A DNA stretch of 6,468 bases from Bacteriovoracaceae bacterium UBA7317 (GCA_002474345.1 DKQD01000087.1:1-6468); one strand, 5' to 3'. Shown: positions 1-6,027, numbered from the stretch's first letter. Numbers and translations are program-made. Notes: generated from the sequence alone by a model not told the origin.

Positions 1-80
1 TGAAGACTATAAGTATCTGAAATAACATTAAGAAATCTTGAAATTTTAGAGTGGTTGGAAAAAGAAAAAAGTAGTCTCAG

Positions 81-106
81 TTAAGGATAAAATGGAATTA
101 AGGATA
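81..106 (+). repeat. Direct repeat TTAAGGATA, two copies upstream of the HTH-CheX gene
   Basis: TTAAGGATA occurs at 81-89 and again at 98-106, a 17-base period. The first copy runs into TAAAAT (88-93), a fair -10 hexamer, but no good -35 sits 16-18 bases before it. The pair could be an operator for the HTH protein encoded just downstream; that is inference. No other confident promoter is visible in 1-158. Confidence 0.3.
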
Positions 107-148
107 GGTTAGTGGAGGGCATTTGCTTGGCCTAAGTTAATCTGTGCT

Positions 149-153
149 GGGAG
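149..153 (+). promoter_or_regulatory. Ribosome binding site GGGAG that decides the start of the HTH-CheX gene
   Basis: GGGAG lies 5 bases before ATG 159 and 8 before ATG 162. The same GGGAGAA...TTTATG arrangement precedes the IHF-like gene at 6028, which supports a start at 159/162 rather than the upstream GTG at 144. Confidence 0.6.
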
Positions 154-158
154 AATTT

Positions 159-1076
159 ATGATGGATACGAAAAAGATCCCTGTGGGAATGACTCCAGAA
201 GCTCTTGAGATTTTCAGCAAGAAACTAAGTCATATTTTAGAAAAAAGAGATACCTCTTTGGCCTTCCTCTGCTACAACGTTGGTGTTCCAACAAGCACAC
301 TCCATGATTTAATTCGTATTGGAACAGGAGTAGGTAAAAAAAGTATCCATTACCTGGAAGCTGTTTGCGAATATTTAGGAACTGACTTAGAGTCAATGAT
401 TAAAACAAAACCCATTAATGAAAAGGCCAAAATCATTTACTCAAATCTTGAGGATATTAAAGGTCAGTCAATTAGGAAAATACCAGAGAATATTGAAGGC
501 CTAAAAAGGCAATGCCGTGAAGTATCTTCCGAGCGGCTTAAAGTTCATTTAAATAATAGTAATGTGAAAGAGAAAGAGGTTCTTTTTAAAGATATAGAAT
601 CGGACGGTGAGAAGTCTCAAGATGAATTTTTTAGTTTTATCGCTGGTGACCTGGACTATGCTCGTTGTAGTCTAAAAACATTTTTTGATAGAGAGGAAGT
701 ATCACCTTTAGTTGAGAAGAAAAAACTTTTGAGTGTTGGCGAAGACCTCTCGAGTGAAGATATTGATGACTTTATGAAAGAAGTTACCAATGTTTGTATG
801 GGCGGTATAAAAAGAATGTTTGAAAATGAGGCCCTCTTTGTCTCAACTAGTTTGCCTTTGATCATGAGGAAAAAGGATGCTGTTTTCATAGACTGTGATG
901 AAGAATTGGACGAAGTTAGGGTTGTGCATGATGTGTGGAATGTAACCGTCAACGGAGTTAAAATCACCTGTGAACTTTTCTTTGAGGTCTATAACCCTCA
1001 AAGATTCTATTCAGCAATTGGCAGAAAAAAAATCAAAGATGATTCAATGAAAGACGAAGTCATTATGTTTATCTAG
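159..1076 (+). CDS. XRE-like HTH protein with C-terminal CheX-like phosphatase domain
   Basis: Predicted cytoplasmic two-domain protein of 305 residues. Residues about 17-83 have the helical pattern of an XRE/Cro-like helix-turn-helix (FLCYNVGVPTSTLHDL as the two central helices, then LEAVCEYLGTDLESMI). A charged linker follows (about 84-195). Residues about 200-290 resemble the CheX/CheC fold of chemotaxis phosphatases: EVTNVCMGG (E208, N211) matches the ExxN catalytic motif of CheX (ELGN in Thermotoga CheX), followed by a small-residue G and a strand like the conserved 'is.P.v' (VSTSLPLIM). CheX dephosphorylates CheY-P; whether this protein does so is inference. I chose ATG 159 because GGGAG at 149-153 lies 5 bases upstream; ATG 162 is equally possible (8 bases). 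The GTG at 144 would put the ribosome site inside the gene. It stands alone, convergent with the next gene. The HTH call is fairly sure, the CheX call moderate. Confidence 0.85.
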   Translation: MMDTKKIPVGMTPEALEIFSKKLSHILEKRDTSLAFLCYNVGVPTSTLHDLIRIGTGVGKKSIHYLEAVCEYLGTDLESMIKTKPINEKAKIIYSNLEDIKGQSIRKIPENIEGLKRQCREVSSERLKVHLNNSNVKEKEVLFKDIESDGEKSQDEFFSFIAGDLDYARCSLKTFFDREEVSPLVEKKKLLSVGEDLSSEDIDDFMKEVTNVCMGGIKRMFENEALFVSTSLPLIMRKKDAVFIDCDEELDEVRVVHDVWNVTVNGVKITCELFFEVYNPQRFYSAIGRKKIKDDSMKDEVIMFI

Positions 1077-1137
1077 CTCAATTGAGTCCAACCAATGTTG
1101 CTTATTAAGTGCTGAATCTTTTTTATTTTGAGAGGGA

Positions 1138-1182
1138 GGCCCCCACGCCTTTTTAGATTATGAGACAATTTATGTGGGGACC
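1138..1182. repeat. Inverted repeat between convergent genes, possible weak transcription terminator
   Basis: GGCCCCCAC at 1138-1146 pairs with GTGGGGACC at 1174-1182, with one mismatch and a loop of 27 bases. It lies between the stops of the two convergent genes. On the + strand it is followed by a purine-rich stretch and TTTTT (1196-1200), so it could end transcription from the left gene. The long loop makes this uncertain. Confidence 0.3.
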
Positions 1183-1198
1183 CCAGGAGGAAGGATTT

Positions 1199-1549
1199 TT
1201 AGGCAGGGTTTATAGATTCTTGGAAATGAAAATCTAGGCGGGGTTTTTTTCTATTTTTAGTTCTTCTTTGTTGTTTTATATCTTGTTGTTTCCTCATTTT
1301 TTGAATGACTGTTTTGTAGGCCCTTAAAAGTGCCTTCTCCCATAAAGCATGCTTTTTTTCACAAACGAAGTGGAACATATTTTCTTGCATTTCAATTTTT
1401 GCTCTAAAAAAATAGGAATCTTTTGTAATGTCTACTTTAATGTGTTCAACCCCAGGGTTAGACTTTTTAAGTCGGCGTTTTATATCTGAAATAAGGTCAC
1501 GAACAGCATTACTTGAAATTTTGACAATAGAATCCATCTCACCATTCAT
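1199..1549 (-). CDS. Small HPF/RaiA-like ribosome-associated protein (putative)
   Basis: 116 residues. The pattern fits the beta-alpha-beta-beta-beta-alpha fold of the HPF/RaiA (YfiA) family. A first strand IVKISSN is followed by helix AVRDLISDIKRRLKK. Strands VEHIKVDI, SYFFRAKIEM and MFHFVCEKK come next, and then helix LWEKALLRAYKTVIQKMRKQ, whose end matches the 'id.l..kl.rqlrk.k' close of the family. Length agrees with short-form members (about 95-115 residues). Such proteins bind the 30S decoding centre and inactivate or dimerise ribosomes in stationary phase. The C-terminal tail (about 88-105, QDIKQQRRTKNRKKPR) is strongly basic, which is common in RNA-binding proteins. The start is fixed by AAGGAG at 1555-1560, five bases upstream. 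The assignment rests on pattern only and could be wrong; the gene itself is well supported. Confidence 0.6.
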   Translation of the reverse strand: MNGEMDSIVKISSNAVRDLISDIKRRLKKSNPGVEHIKVDITKDSYFFRAKIEMQENMFHFVCEKKHALWEKALLRAYKTVIQKMRKQQDIKQQRRTKNRKKPRLDFHFQESINPA

Positions 1550-1554
1550 AAAGA

Positions 1555-1560
1555 CTCCTT
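1555..1560 (-). promoter_or_regulatory. Strong ribosome binding site AAGGAG of the HPF-like gene
   Basis: On the minus strand AAGGAG is five bases before the ATG at 1549. It is the best Shine-Dalgarno match of any minus-strand gene in the window and selects this ATG over the in-frame ATG four codons later. Confidence 0.65.
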
Positions 1561-1655
1561 TATAGATTTATTGGTGTTTTAGAAGACAAAGGGCTCCCTG
1601 TTTATTAAAAAATAAAAAAGAAGGCCTTGAGTTCATTTATGCAAATTTAAAAAGC

Positions 1656-2024
1656 TTAGATAAGGACCAGCAAGGGGGGAGAAAGACCGCTTTCCTTTTT
1701 TGAAGGCCCTTCATTTAAAAAAGATTTTCTTCTTGGTTGTCCTGGGCTGACCTTTAAAATAAGAGGTACAGCCGTCAGAAGGGTCCTAGGAGATGACGTT
1801 GGAGCAGGTTCTTTATCAAAGATCAAATCACTTTTTGTACTTCTTGGACTGAAGGTCTTTTCTTTTTCCTTCTTCTTTTTTCCTTTAGCAAAAAAGACGG
1901 TGCTTTTTTTAGGTTTTACGACCCTTCTTTTATCAACATTTTTGAAATGACCTATAAAGAAAGGTGTGGCCCAAAGACCAAGAAGAGTAATAAGTGTTCT
2001 GTGATTTTTTAGAACCGTTTCCAT
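1656..2024 (-). CDS. Hypothetical small basic protein with one hydrophobic segment (doubtful gene)
   Basis: 122 residues, not recognised. Residues about 10-27 (LITLLGLWATPFFIGHF) could be a single membrane segment. From residue 28 the chain is rich in Lys, Arg, Ser and Pro, including KGKKKKEKEK at 47-56, and looks disordered. The far C-terminus is again hydrophobic (LSPPLLVLI). There is no Shine-Dalgarno before the ATG at 2024 and no other in-frame start nearby. A TTGACA box at 2053-2058, with a weak -10 at about 2031-2036, would place transcription start at or next to this ATG, so the message could be leaderless. Against it stand the low-complexity composition and the lack of any recognisable domain. 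If it is not a gene, 1550-2212 is a noncoding stretch and the promoter would feed the HPF-like gene through a long leader. Confidence 0.35.
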   Translation of the reverse strand: METVLKNHRTLITLLGLWATPFFIGHFKNVDKRRVVKPKKSTVFFAKGKKKKEKEKTFSPRSTKSDLIFDKEPAPTSSPRTLLTAVPLILKVSPGQPRRKSFLNEGPSKKESGLSPPLLVLI

Positions 2025-2030
2025 GCCAAT

Positions 2031-2058
2031 AAGTTATGCTCATAAAAAAAAATGTCAA
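2031..2058 (-). promoter_or_regulatory. Putative sigma70-type promoter with consensus -35 TTGACA
   Basis: On the minus strand TTGACA (2058-2053) is a perfect -35. A nine-T spacer start and a total gap of 16 bases lead to TAACTT (2036-2031), a poor -10 with three matches; CATAAC is a better hexamer but only 14 bases away. The T-rich tract upstream (2066-2100) would act like an UP element. The predicted start lies at about 2024. Confidence 0.35.
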
Positions 2059-2065
2059 GGTTTCT

Positions 2066-2100
2066 AAAATAAAAAAAATAAAAATAAAAATAAAAAAATA
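2066..2100. repeat. A-rich low-complexity tract of AAAAAT-type units
   Basis: Almost pure A with single T every five to eight bases, the mirror T-tract on the minus strand. It directly precedes the TTGACA box and follows the weak AAAGG/CCTTT hairpin at 2108-2120, so it may serve as both terminator tail for the lipoprotein operon and upstream element of the next promoter. Such tracts are also prone to slippage. Confidence 0.5.
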
Positions 2101-2120
2101 AGGTTTGAAAGGAGGCCTTT
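2101..2120 (-). terminator. Weak candidate terminator of the lipoprotein operon
   Basis: AAAGG (2108-2112) and CCTTT (2116-2120) form a five-base stem with a three-base loop about 90 bases after the stop of the 605-residue lipoprotein. On the minus strand a few bases later a long T-rich run begins. The stem is short, so this is only the best candidate in the spacer. Confidence 0.25.
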
Positions 2121-2123
2121 TAA

Positions 2124-2143
2124 AGATAGAAAAAGATAGAAAA
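2124..2143. repeat. Tandem duplication of the 10-mer AGATAGAAAA
   Basis: Two exact copies, 2124-2133 and 2134-2143, in the noncoding spacer downstream of the lipoprotein operon. It is probably a slippage product; no function is evident. Confidence 0.5.
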
Positions 2144-2212
2144 GAACTGTTGATAATAGTATTGTGCGCTTAATTAATTTAACTTTTGTCTATGGTTGTT
2201 TTATTGATTTTT

Positions 2213-4030
2213 TTATTTTGGTTCGCTAAGTTTAGGAATGCACCCATATCTTTTATCTCTTGAAGATGTGGCAGTAGGAGTTTCTGTCGTAGTACTCTTT
2301 CCAATATTCTCAGGAAGCTTAACCGTATAAACTCTTTGATAGGCTTTTTTTGTCAGAGGATAATCGTAATCAGGAGGCCAAAAGAAGTTGATGGTTCTGT
2401 TATAAGAAGCGTTTTCATCGGCTTTTATAGGGAGGCCGTTTTCATAAAAAAACCAAATTTTTTTGAGTTGGCTTTCTCGAATAAGAAGGACGTCTGTTGG
2501 AGTTTCTTTTAAAGAGTAAGAGCCCTCTTCATGAACAAGGTAGCGCACAGGTTCTCTTTCTGCAAAGTAAACTGCTTCCGTGTCGACTCCTATGTAATCT
2601 CCCAGGATTTTAAAAAGGGGGGTACTTGAGGTGTAATCTTCTCTGGTTGGACAAAGAGGAGTATTGGTACGCGAGTTTATAAAAGGTTGCATAATATAAC
2701 CCAAAGTCGCATTCGTCGTTTCATTTTCAGCAGTTGGTGGTTTCACCTGATAATCAAACTTTGAAAAAAGGTTGATTTCATTTCCCGAGGTACCGGCCAA
2801 TTCATTGAGGTCATTTTGAATGAGGGTGTTAATTTTTGGACTTTCAGACCCTTGAAGTGTTTGAAAGCGAGGGTCTTGAGCATTCCATAATGACATATGA
2901 TGGCTCATAAGTTCAAAGCGCGGAATACTTGGGCCATCATTTTCACCATATGTTTGAAAATCGTGGCATGTATAAGTCCTCTCATTGGGTGGAAGGTTTG
3001 AGGGCTTCCTATTAGCGGCGTAGTAGTAATGAAGTCTTGCTGCATTTAAATAATAAAACTCATTTGTGGTGTTTTGGTAGGTACCAGTCCTTACAAGACA
3101 GCTGTATTGAGAAATGGGCATAATTTGAAGAGGACCTAAAACAATATCGTTTTGATTATATCTTTTTCGAATAAAATTGAGACTGGTGCTTACGGCATTG
3201 GGAGAACCTGCTGGGCCTTGGACTTCAAGGCGCATTATATATTGAACACCATATTTAATTGCTTCTGTAAGTAAGACCTTGAAGTTGTTTCCAGAAGTAT
3301 TTGTTATAGTTACATCAAGCACTTGATTTTCGCCATTAGGGCCATAGAAATGGGCATTACAGGAAGGGGAGGTAACTCCGTCAGCTAGTTCGGCTTTACA
3401 CCAGCCATAAAGGTCGATCATTTTTTCATTAAGTTGAATTTCTGGACCAACTTTAACACTTGCATAGAGCATGGGGTTTTGTTCGCTTTTGGAATTGCAA
3501 TAGCTTTTACAATAAGAAAAAATTGATACGTTAGAAGAGGTGTTATTATTACTGCCTGCTACATTTTTAATATACCAACCACCAACCATATCGGGTTCGA
3601 CTTGACCAGTATCAGTGTTTCCTCGACACAGACAAAAACCTGGTTGCATATAAACTTGCCCCGTCGGTCTCCTTTCCTTAACGATGCAAACACCTCTGGC
3701 GTTTTCAAAGTTTTTCATTCTACGGTCTTGTTCTTCTTCAGAAATTGTACCTACTTCGCTAGGGGGGTTTTGAAGGTATTTTTTAAGCTCTAAAAGGATT
3801 GATTCTTTTTCTTTTTCGGTCGCTGGTAGTTGGCCTGTAGGACATTCTAATACACAACTGTCACCAAGAGTATCTGTTAGTTCAGTACAGTATCTAGTAT
3901 TTTTTTTAATGATTGAGTAGTCTTTAATGATTGGCCTATTTTTTAAGGCATCGTCACCAGATAGAATACAGCCAGACATGCTTGCTACTAAAAAAATGAG
4001 AATGAGGGTCTTAATAAATTGAGCTCTCAT
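2213..4030 (-). CDS. Cysteine-rich secreted lipoprotein, second of a tandem paralogous pair
   Basis: 605 residues, family not recognised. Residues 1-20 (MRAQFIKTLILIFLVASMSG) form a type II signal peptide ending in SMSG before C21, the predicted lipid-anchor cysteine, so the mature protein should sit in an envelope membrane facing the periplasm or outside. Fourteen further cysteines (48, 59, 63, 115, 133, 135, 174, 178, 211, 224, 311, 355, 460, 597) all have partners in the upstream paralogue; the even number suggests disulfides. Residues about 193-272 look like an Ig/fibronectin-type beta domain. Blocks shared with the paralogue include PISQYSC (305-311), QTYGEND (359-365), GVDTEA (481-486), EREP (491-494) and NIGKST (575-580). 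An Asn/Ser-rich insertion at about 138-172 is absent from the paralogue. The ATG has no Shine-Dalgarno; it lies 56 bases after the paralogue's stop, so the two are probably co-transcribed. Confidence 0.9.
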   Translation of the reverse strand: MRAQFIKTLILIFLVASMSGCILSGDDALKNRPIIKDYSIIKKNTRYCTELTDTLGDSCVLECPTGQLPATEKEKESILLELKKYLQNPPSEVGTISEEEQDRRMKNFENARGVCIVKERRPTGQVYMQPGFCLCRGNTDTGQVEPDMVGGWYIKNVAGSNNNTSSNVSIFSYCKSYCNSKSEQNPMLYASVKVGPEIQLNEKMIDLYGWCKAELADGVTSPSCNAHFYGPNGENQVLDVTITNTSGNNFKVLLTEAIKYGVQYIMRLEVQGPAGSPNAVSTSLNFIRKRYNQNDIVLGPLQIMPISQYSCLVRTGTYQNTTNEFYYLNAARLHYYYAANRKPSNLPPNERTYTCHDFQTYGENDGPSIPRFELMSHHMSLWNAQDPRFQTLQGSESPKINTLIQNDLNELAGTSGNEINLFSKFDYQVKPPTAENETTNATLGYIMQPFINSRTNTPLCPTREDYTSSTPLFKILGDYIGVDTEAVYFAEREPVRYLVHEEGSYSLKETPTDVLLIRESQLKKIWFFYENGLPIKADENASYNRTINFFWPPDYDYPLTKKAYQRVYTVKLPENIGKSTTTETPTATSSRDKRYGCIPKLSEPK

Positions 4031-4068
4031 GTTGGAATTGTCGGTTAATAGGGGAGAAGGCCTTAATA

Positions 4069-4087
4069 GAAGACTTATTTTGTCTTT
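4069..4087 (-). other. Small hairpin after the stop of the first lipoprotein gene
   Basis: AAGAC (4070-4074) and GTCTT (4082-4086) form a five-base stem with a seven-base loop inside the 56-base gap between the two lipoprotein genes, extended by one G-U pair. It is too weak and lacks a proper T-run to be a convincing terminator; it could stabilise or process the two-gene message. Confidence 0.25.
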
Positions 4088-5772
4088 TAATCGTTATGAA
4101 GGAGAGGAATACATCCAAAGCGTTTATCAGCAGGGCTTAAGCTTTGATTTGAGTTTATTGGAGTACTCTTTCCAATGTTTTGAGGAGACCTGACAATATA
4201 AATGCTTTGATTGGCCTTCTTAGTGTAGGGGTAGTTAACGTCAATGGGGTGGTAGTACATAATTGTTCTCATTTTCGCCACCTCTTCCGTAGGCCTTACG
4301 GGTACGCCATTTTCAAAATAAAACCAGACTTTCTTTAATAAACCCTCTCTAATAAGCTGAACGTCACTAGGGGCGGCAATGTATTGCCCCTCATCCGTAA
4401 GGAGAACTTGAGGCTCTCTTTCACTCATATAAATGGCCTCAGTATCAACCCCCACAAGATCCTTTAGAAGCTTGAAGATGGGGATAGTGCCATGATAGTC
4501 GTCCCTTGTTGGGCAGAAGGTTCGGCCGGTGCTTGAATCAATCCACGGTTGCATGACCATACCAAGTTTGGGGGCAACATCGTTTTCGCCACTCGGGCGG
4601 TTATACCAGGGAAGGTCAAAGAAGATGTTGACGTCACTTTCAACATTATAGACCTCTTTAAGCCTAGTTTCTAAAACATCGTTGATATCAAGTTTTGAAT
4701 TTTGGTTTTGATCAAAAAAGCGGATGTCGTTATAACTCCAAAATGTAAAAATATGGGGGTTGAGCTCAAGCCTTGGGTAAGCTGTACTGTCGTTCTCACC
4801 GTAGGTTTGAGTGTCGTGGCAGGTAAGAAAGTTACTCCCAGGAGCAAGGGCAGCGGGAGCGTTGATTGATGGGAAATAATAGTGAACCCGGGCGGCACTT
4901 TTATAAAAGGAGCCTTCATCCGTTGTTTGGCCGGAGCGTGTGATACAACTGTACTGAGAGATTGGGAGCATTTGAAGGGGGCCAAGGTTATACAAAGAAT
5001 CTATATCAAAATATCCGTTATTAGAGCTTGAGGGAGGAGGGTTCACACGCCTTATTTGAAAGGCCGTGGATTGAGCGCCCGAGGTTTTTTCCACCAAGTT
5101 CATAACGTAGGTTTTATTTCTCTCTAGGGTTTGTAGGTTTGCTTGAAAGCTATTTTTGTATTGGTTTAATGTAACGGGGAGGTAAACGGTATTTTCTCCA
5201 TCCCATGCCTTAAGCTCACAGCTTGGCGAAACCAGCCCGTCATCAATCTCAGCATGGCACCAATTATAGAGGCTCCCTAGCTCCTGATTTAAGGTGATAT
5301 TTGGGCCTAAAGAGGCGTCAGCGAAGAGAGTGGGCTCAGAAGTATTCGTGTTAGCACAGAAGGTAGCACAGTTACTTATAAGGTCATTTTTGCCATTTAA
5401 ACAGCTGCAGAAGGTGCTTTTTATAAAGACCTCACCATCGGGCCTTTTGATATCAACTCCGGGAAGGCAGATTCCTATCGAGCTCTCAAGGTTTTGTTTT
5501 AAGTAATCTGATTGCCTGGTAGGAAGACCTGTTAAGGTGTTTTCGAGCTTTTTGTAAGCAGCCTCCTTTTCGGCGTTCTTTGCTTCATGGGTGTCATCCG
5601 GGCAGGTTGAATGGCAAAAGTTCCCATCCTCACTTAAAAACTCAGTGCAAATATGAGCGTCAGATGGCCCATAAAGAGAATAGTCATAAATTAAGGGCCT
5701 CGCTCCGCTATCGATCTCTTTCATGCATGCGTTTAAGAGGCAAATTTGACCCAGAATAATTATTCTGCGCAT
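4087..5772 (-). CDS. Cysteine-rich secreted lipoprotein, first of a tandem paralogous pair, with EF-hand-like loop
   Basis: 561 residues from the ATG at 5772, family not recognised. I prefer this start because MRRIIILGQICLLNAC is a compact lipoprotein signal with lipobox LNAC (C16). The in-frame ATG at 5844 would add a 24-residue non-hydrophobic extension; neither start has a well-placed Shine-Dalgarno. In the numbering of the longer 585-residue form, cysteines 66, 77, 81, 126, 146, 148, 159, 163, 196, 209, 300, 342, 444 and 578 follow the lipid cysteine C40 and match those of the neighbour. A middle beta domain (about 178-265) resembles an Ig-like fold. DQNQNSKLDIND at 378-389 has the 1-3-5-7-9-12 ligand pattern of an EF-hand or dockerin calcium loop. 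The C-terminal part shares PISQYSC, QTYGEND, GVDTEA, EREP, NIGKST and the DKR(F/Y)GCIP ending with the paralogue. A role in surface binding or envelope structure is conceivable but not shown. Confidence 0.9.
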   Translation of the reverse strand: MRRIIILGQICLLNACMKEIDSGARPLIYDYSLYGPSDAHICTEFLSEDGNFCHSTCPDDTHEAKNAEKEAAYKKLENTLTGLPTRQSDYLKQNLESSIGICLPGVDIKRPDGEVFIKSTFCSCLNGKNDLISNCATFCANTNTSEPTLFADASLGPNITLNQELGSLYNWCHAEIDDGLVSPSCELKAWDGENTVYLPVTLNQYKNSFQANLQTLERNKTYVMNLVEKTSGAQSTAFQIRRVNPPPSSSNNGYFDIDSLYNLGPLQMLPISQYSCITRSGQTTDEGSFYKSAARVHYYFPSINAPAALAPGSNFLTCHDTQTYGENDSTAYPRLELNPHIFTFWSYNDIRFFDQNQNSKLDINDVLETRLKEVYNVESDVNIFFDLPWYNRPSGENDVAPKLGMVMQPWIDSSTGRTFCPTRDDYHGTIPIFKLLKDLVGVDTEAIYMSEREPQVLLTDEGQYIAAPSDVQLIREGLLKKVWFYFENGVPVRPTEEVAKMRTIMYYHPIDVNYPYTKKANQSIYIVRSPQNIGKSTPINSNQSLSPADKRFGCIPLLHND

Positions 5773-5922
5773 AAGATCTTTGGGCGAACCGCTCCCCCAG
5801 AAAAGCCTCAAAAACTCGATGGTTCTTAGTCTATAGCTATTCATGAGTAGATTCTAAGGCCTTCCTTTATTTGAGGCCCGTTGTCGGCCAAAACCTAAGA
5901 AAAGTCCAATAATTCCGATATG

Positions 5923-5951
5923 TTGAATCTAAAGCAGCCTAAGGTTAGAAT
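5923..5951 (+). promoter_or_regulatory. Sigma70-type promoter of the IHF/HU-like gene
   Basis: TTGAAT (5923-5928) and TAGAAT (5946-5951) are separated by exactly 17 bases and match the -35 and -10 consensus at four and five of six positions. Transcription would start near 5958, giving a leader of about 70 bases before the ATG at 6028. It is the best promoter in the window. Confidence 0.65.
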
Positions 5952-5958
5952 GAGAGAA

Positions 5959-5991
5959 GTCGCCATAAAATTATGCCGATTTTAAGGCGGC
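5959..5991 (+). promoter_or_regulatory. Hairpin at the 5' end of the IHF/HU-like leader
   Basis: GTCGCC (5959-5964) can pair with GGCGGC (5986-5991), six pairs with one G-U, around a 21-base loop. The loop itself holds the competing stem CATAA/TTATG (5964-5975). This lies at the predicted 5' end of the transcript, before the ribosome site, so it may protect the message or modulate expression. Confidence 0.35.
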
Positions 5992-6016
5992 AAGAATAAA
6001 AAAAATTGGTTTAAGT

Positions 6017-6021
6017 GGGAG
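6017..6021 (+). promoter_or_regulatory. Ribosome binding site of the IHF/HU-like gene
   Basis: GGGAG ends six bases before the ATG at 6028 and is followed by AAG, giving an extended purine-rich match. It confirms the start. Confidence 0.65.
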
Positions 6022-6027
6022 AAGTTT

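Noticed and set aside
13..84. Short + strand stretch reading like a helical C-terminus (ending EILEWLEKEKSSLS)
   Set aside because: A TAA at 10-12 closes the frame just upstream and there is no start codon, so it can be at most a remnant. It is too short to call.
144..158. GTG at 144 as the start of the HTH-CheX gene
   Set aside because: The only good ribosome site (149-153) lies inside this extension and is well placed for the ATGs at 159 and 162.
656..967. Open frame on the minus strand inside the HTH-CheX gene
   Set aside because: It is antisense to a gene with recognisable domains, has a Ser/Thr/Phe-rich composition typical of an antisense shadow, and shows no ribosome site.
1877..1895. 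Lys-rich run in the small basic ORF as a nucleic-acid-binding motif
   Set aside because: It is encoded by a simple A/G-rich tract, so the composition may reflect low-complexity DNA rather than selection on a protein.
2060..2212. A/T-rich spacer with repeats as a replication origin or attachment site
   Set aside because: No DnaA-box cluster, iterons, integrase gene or tRNA end is nearby; simple A-tracts and a 10-base duplication are enough to explain it.
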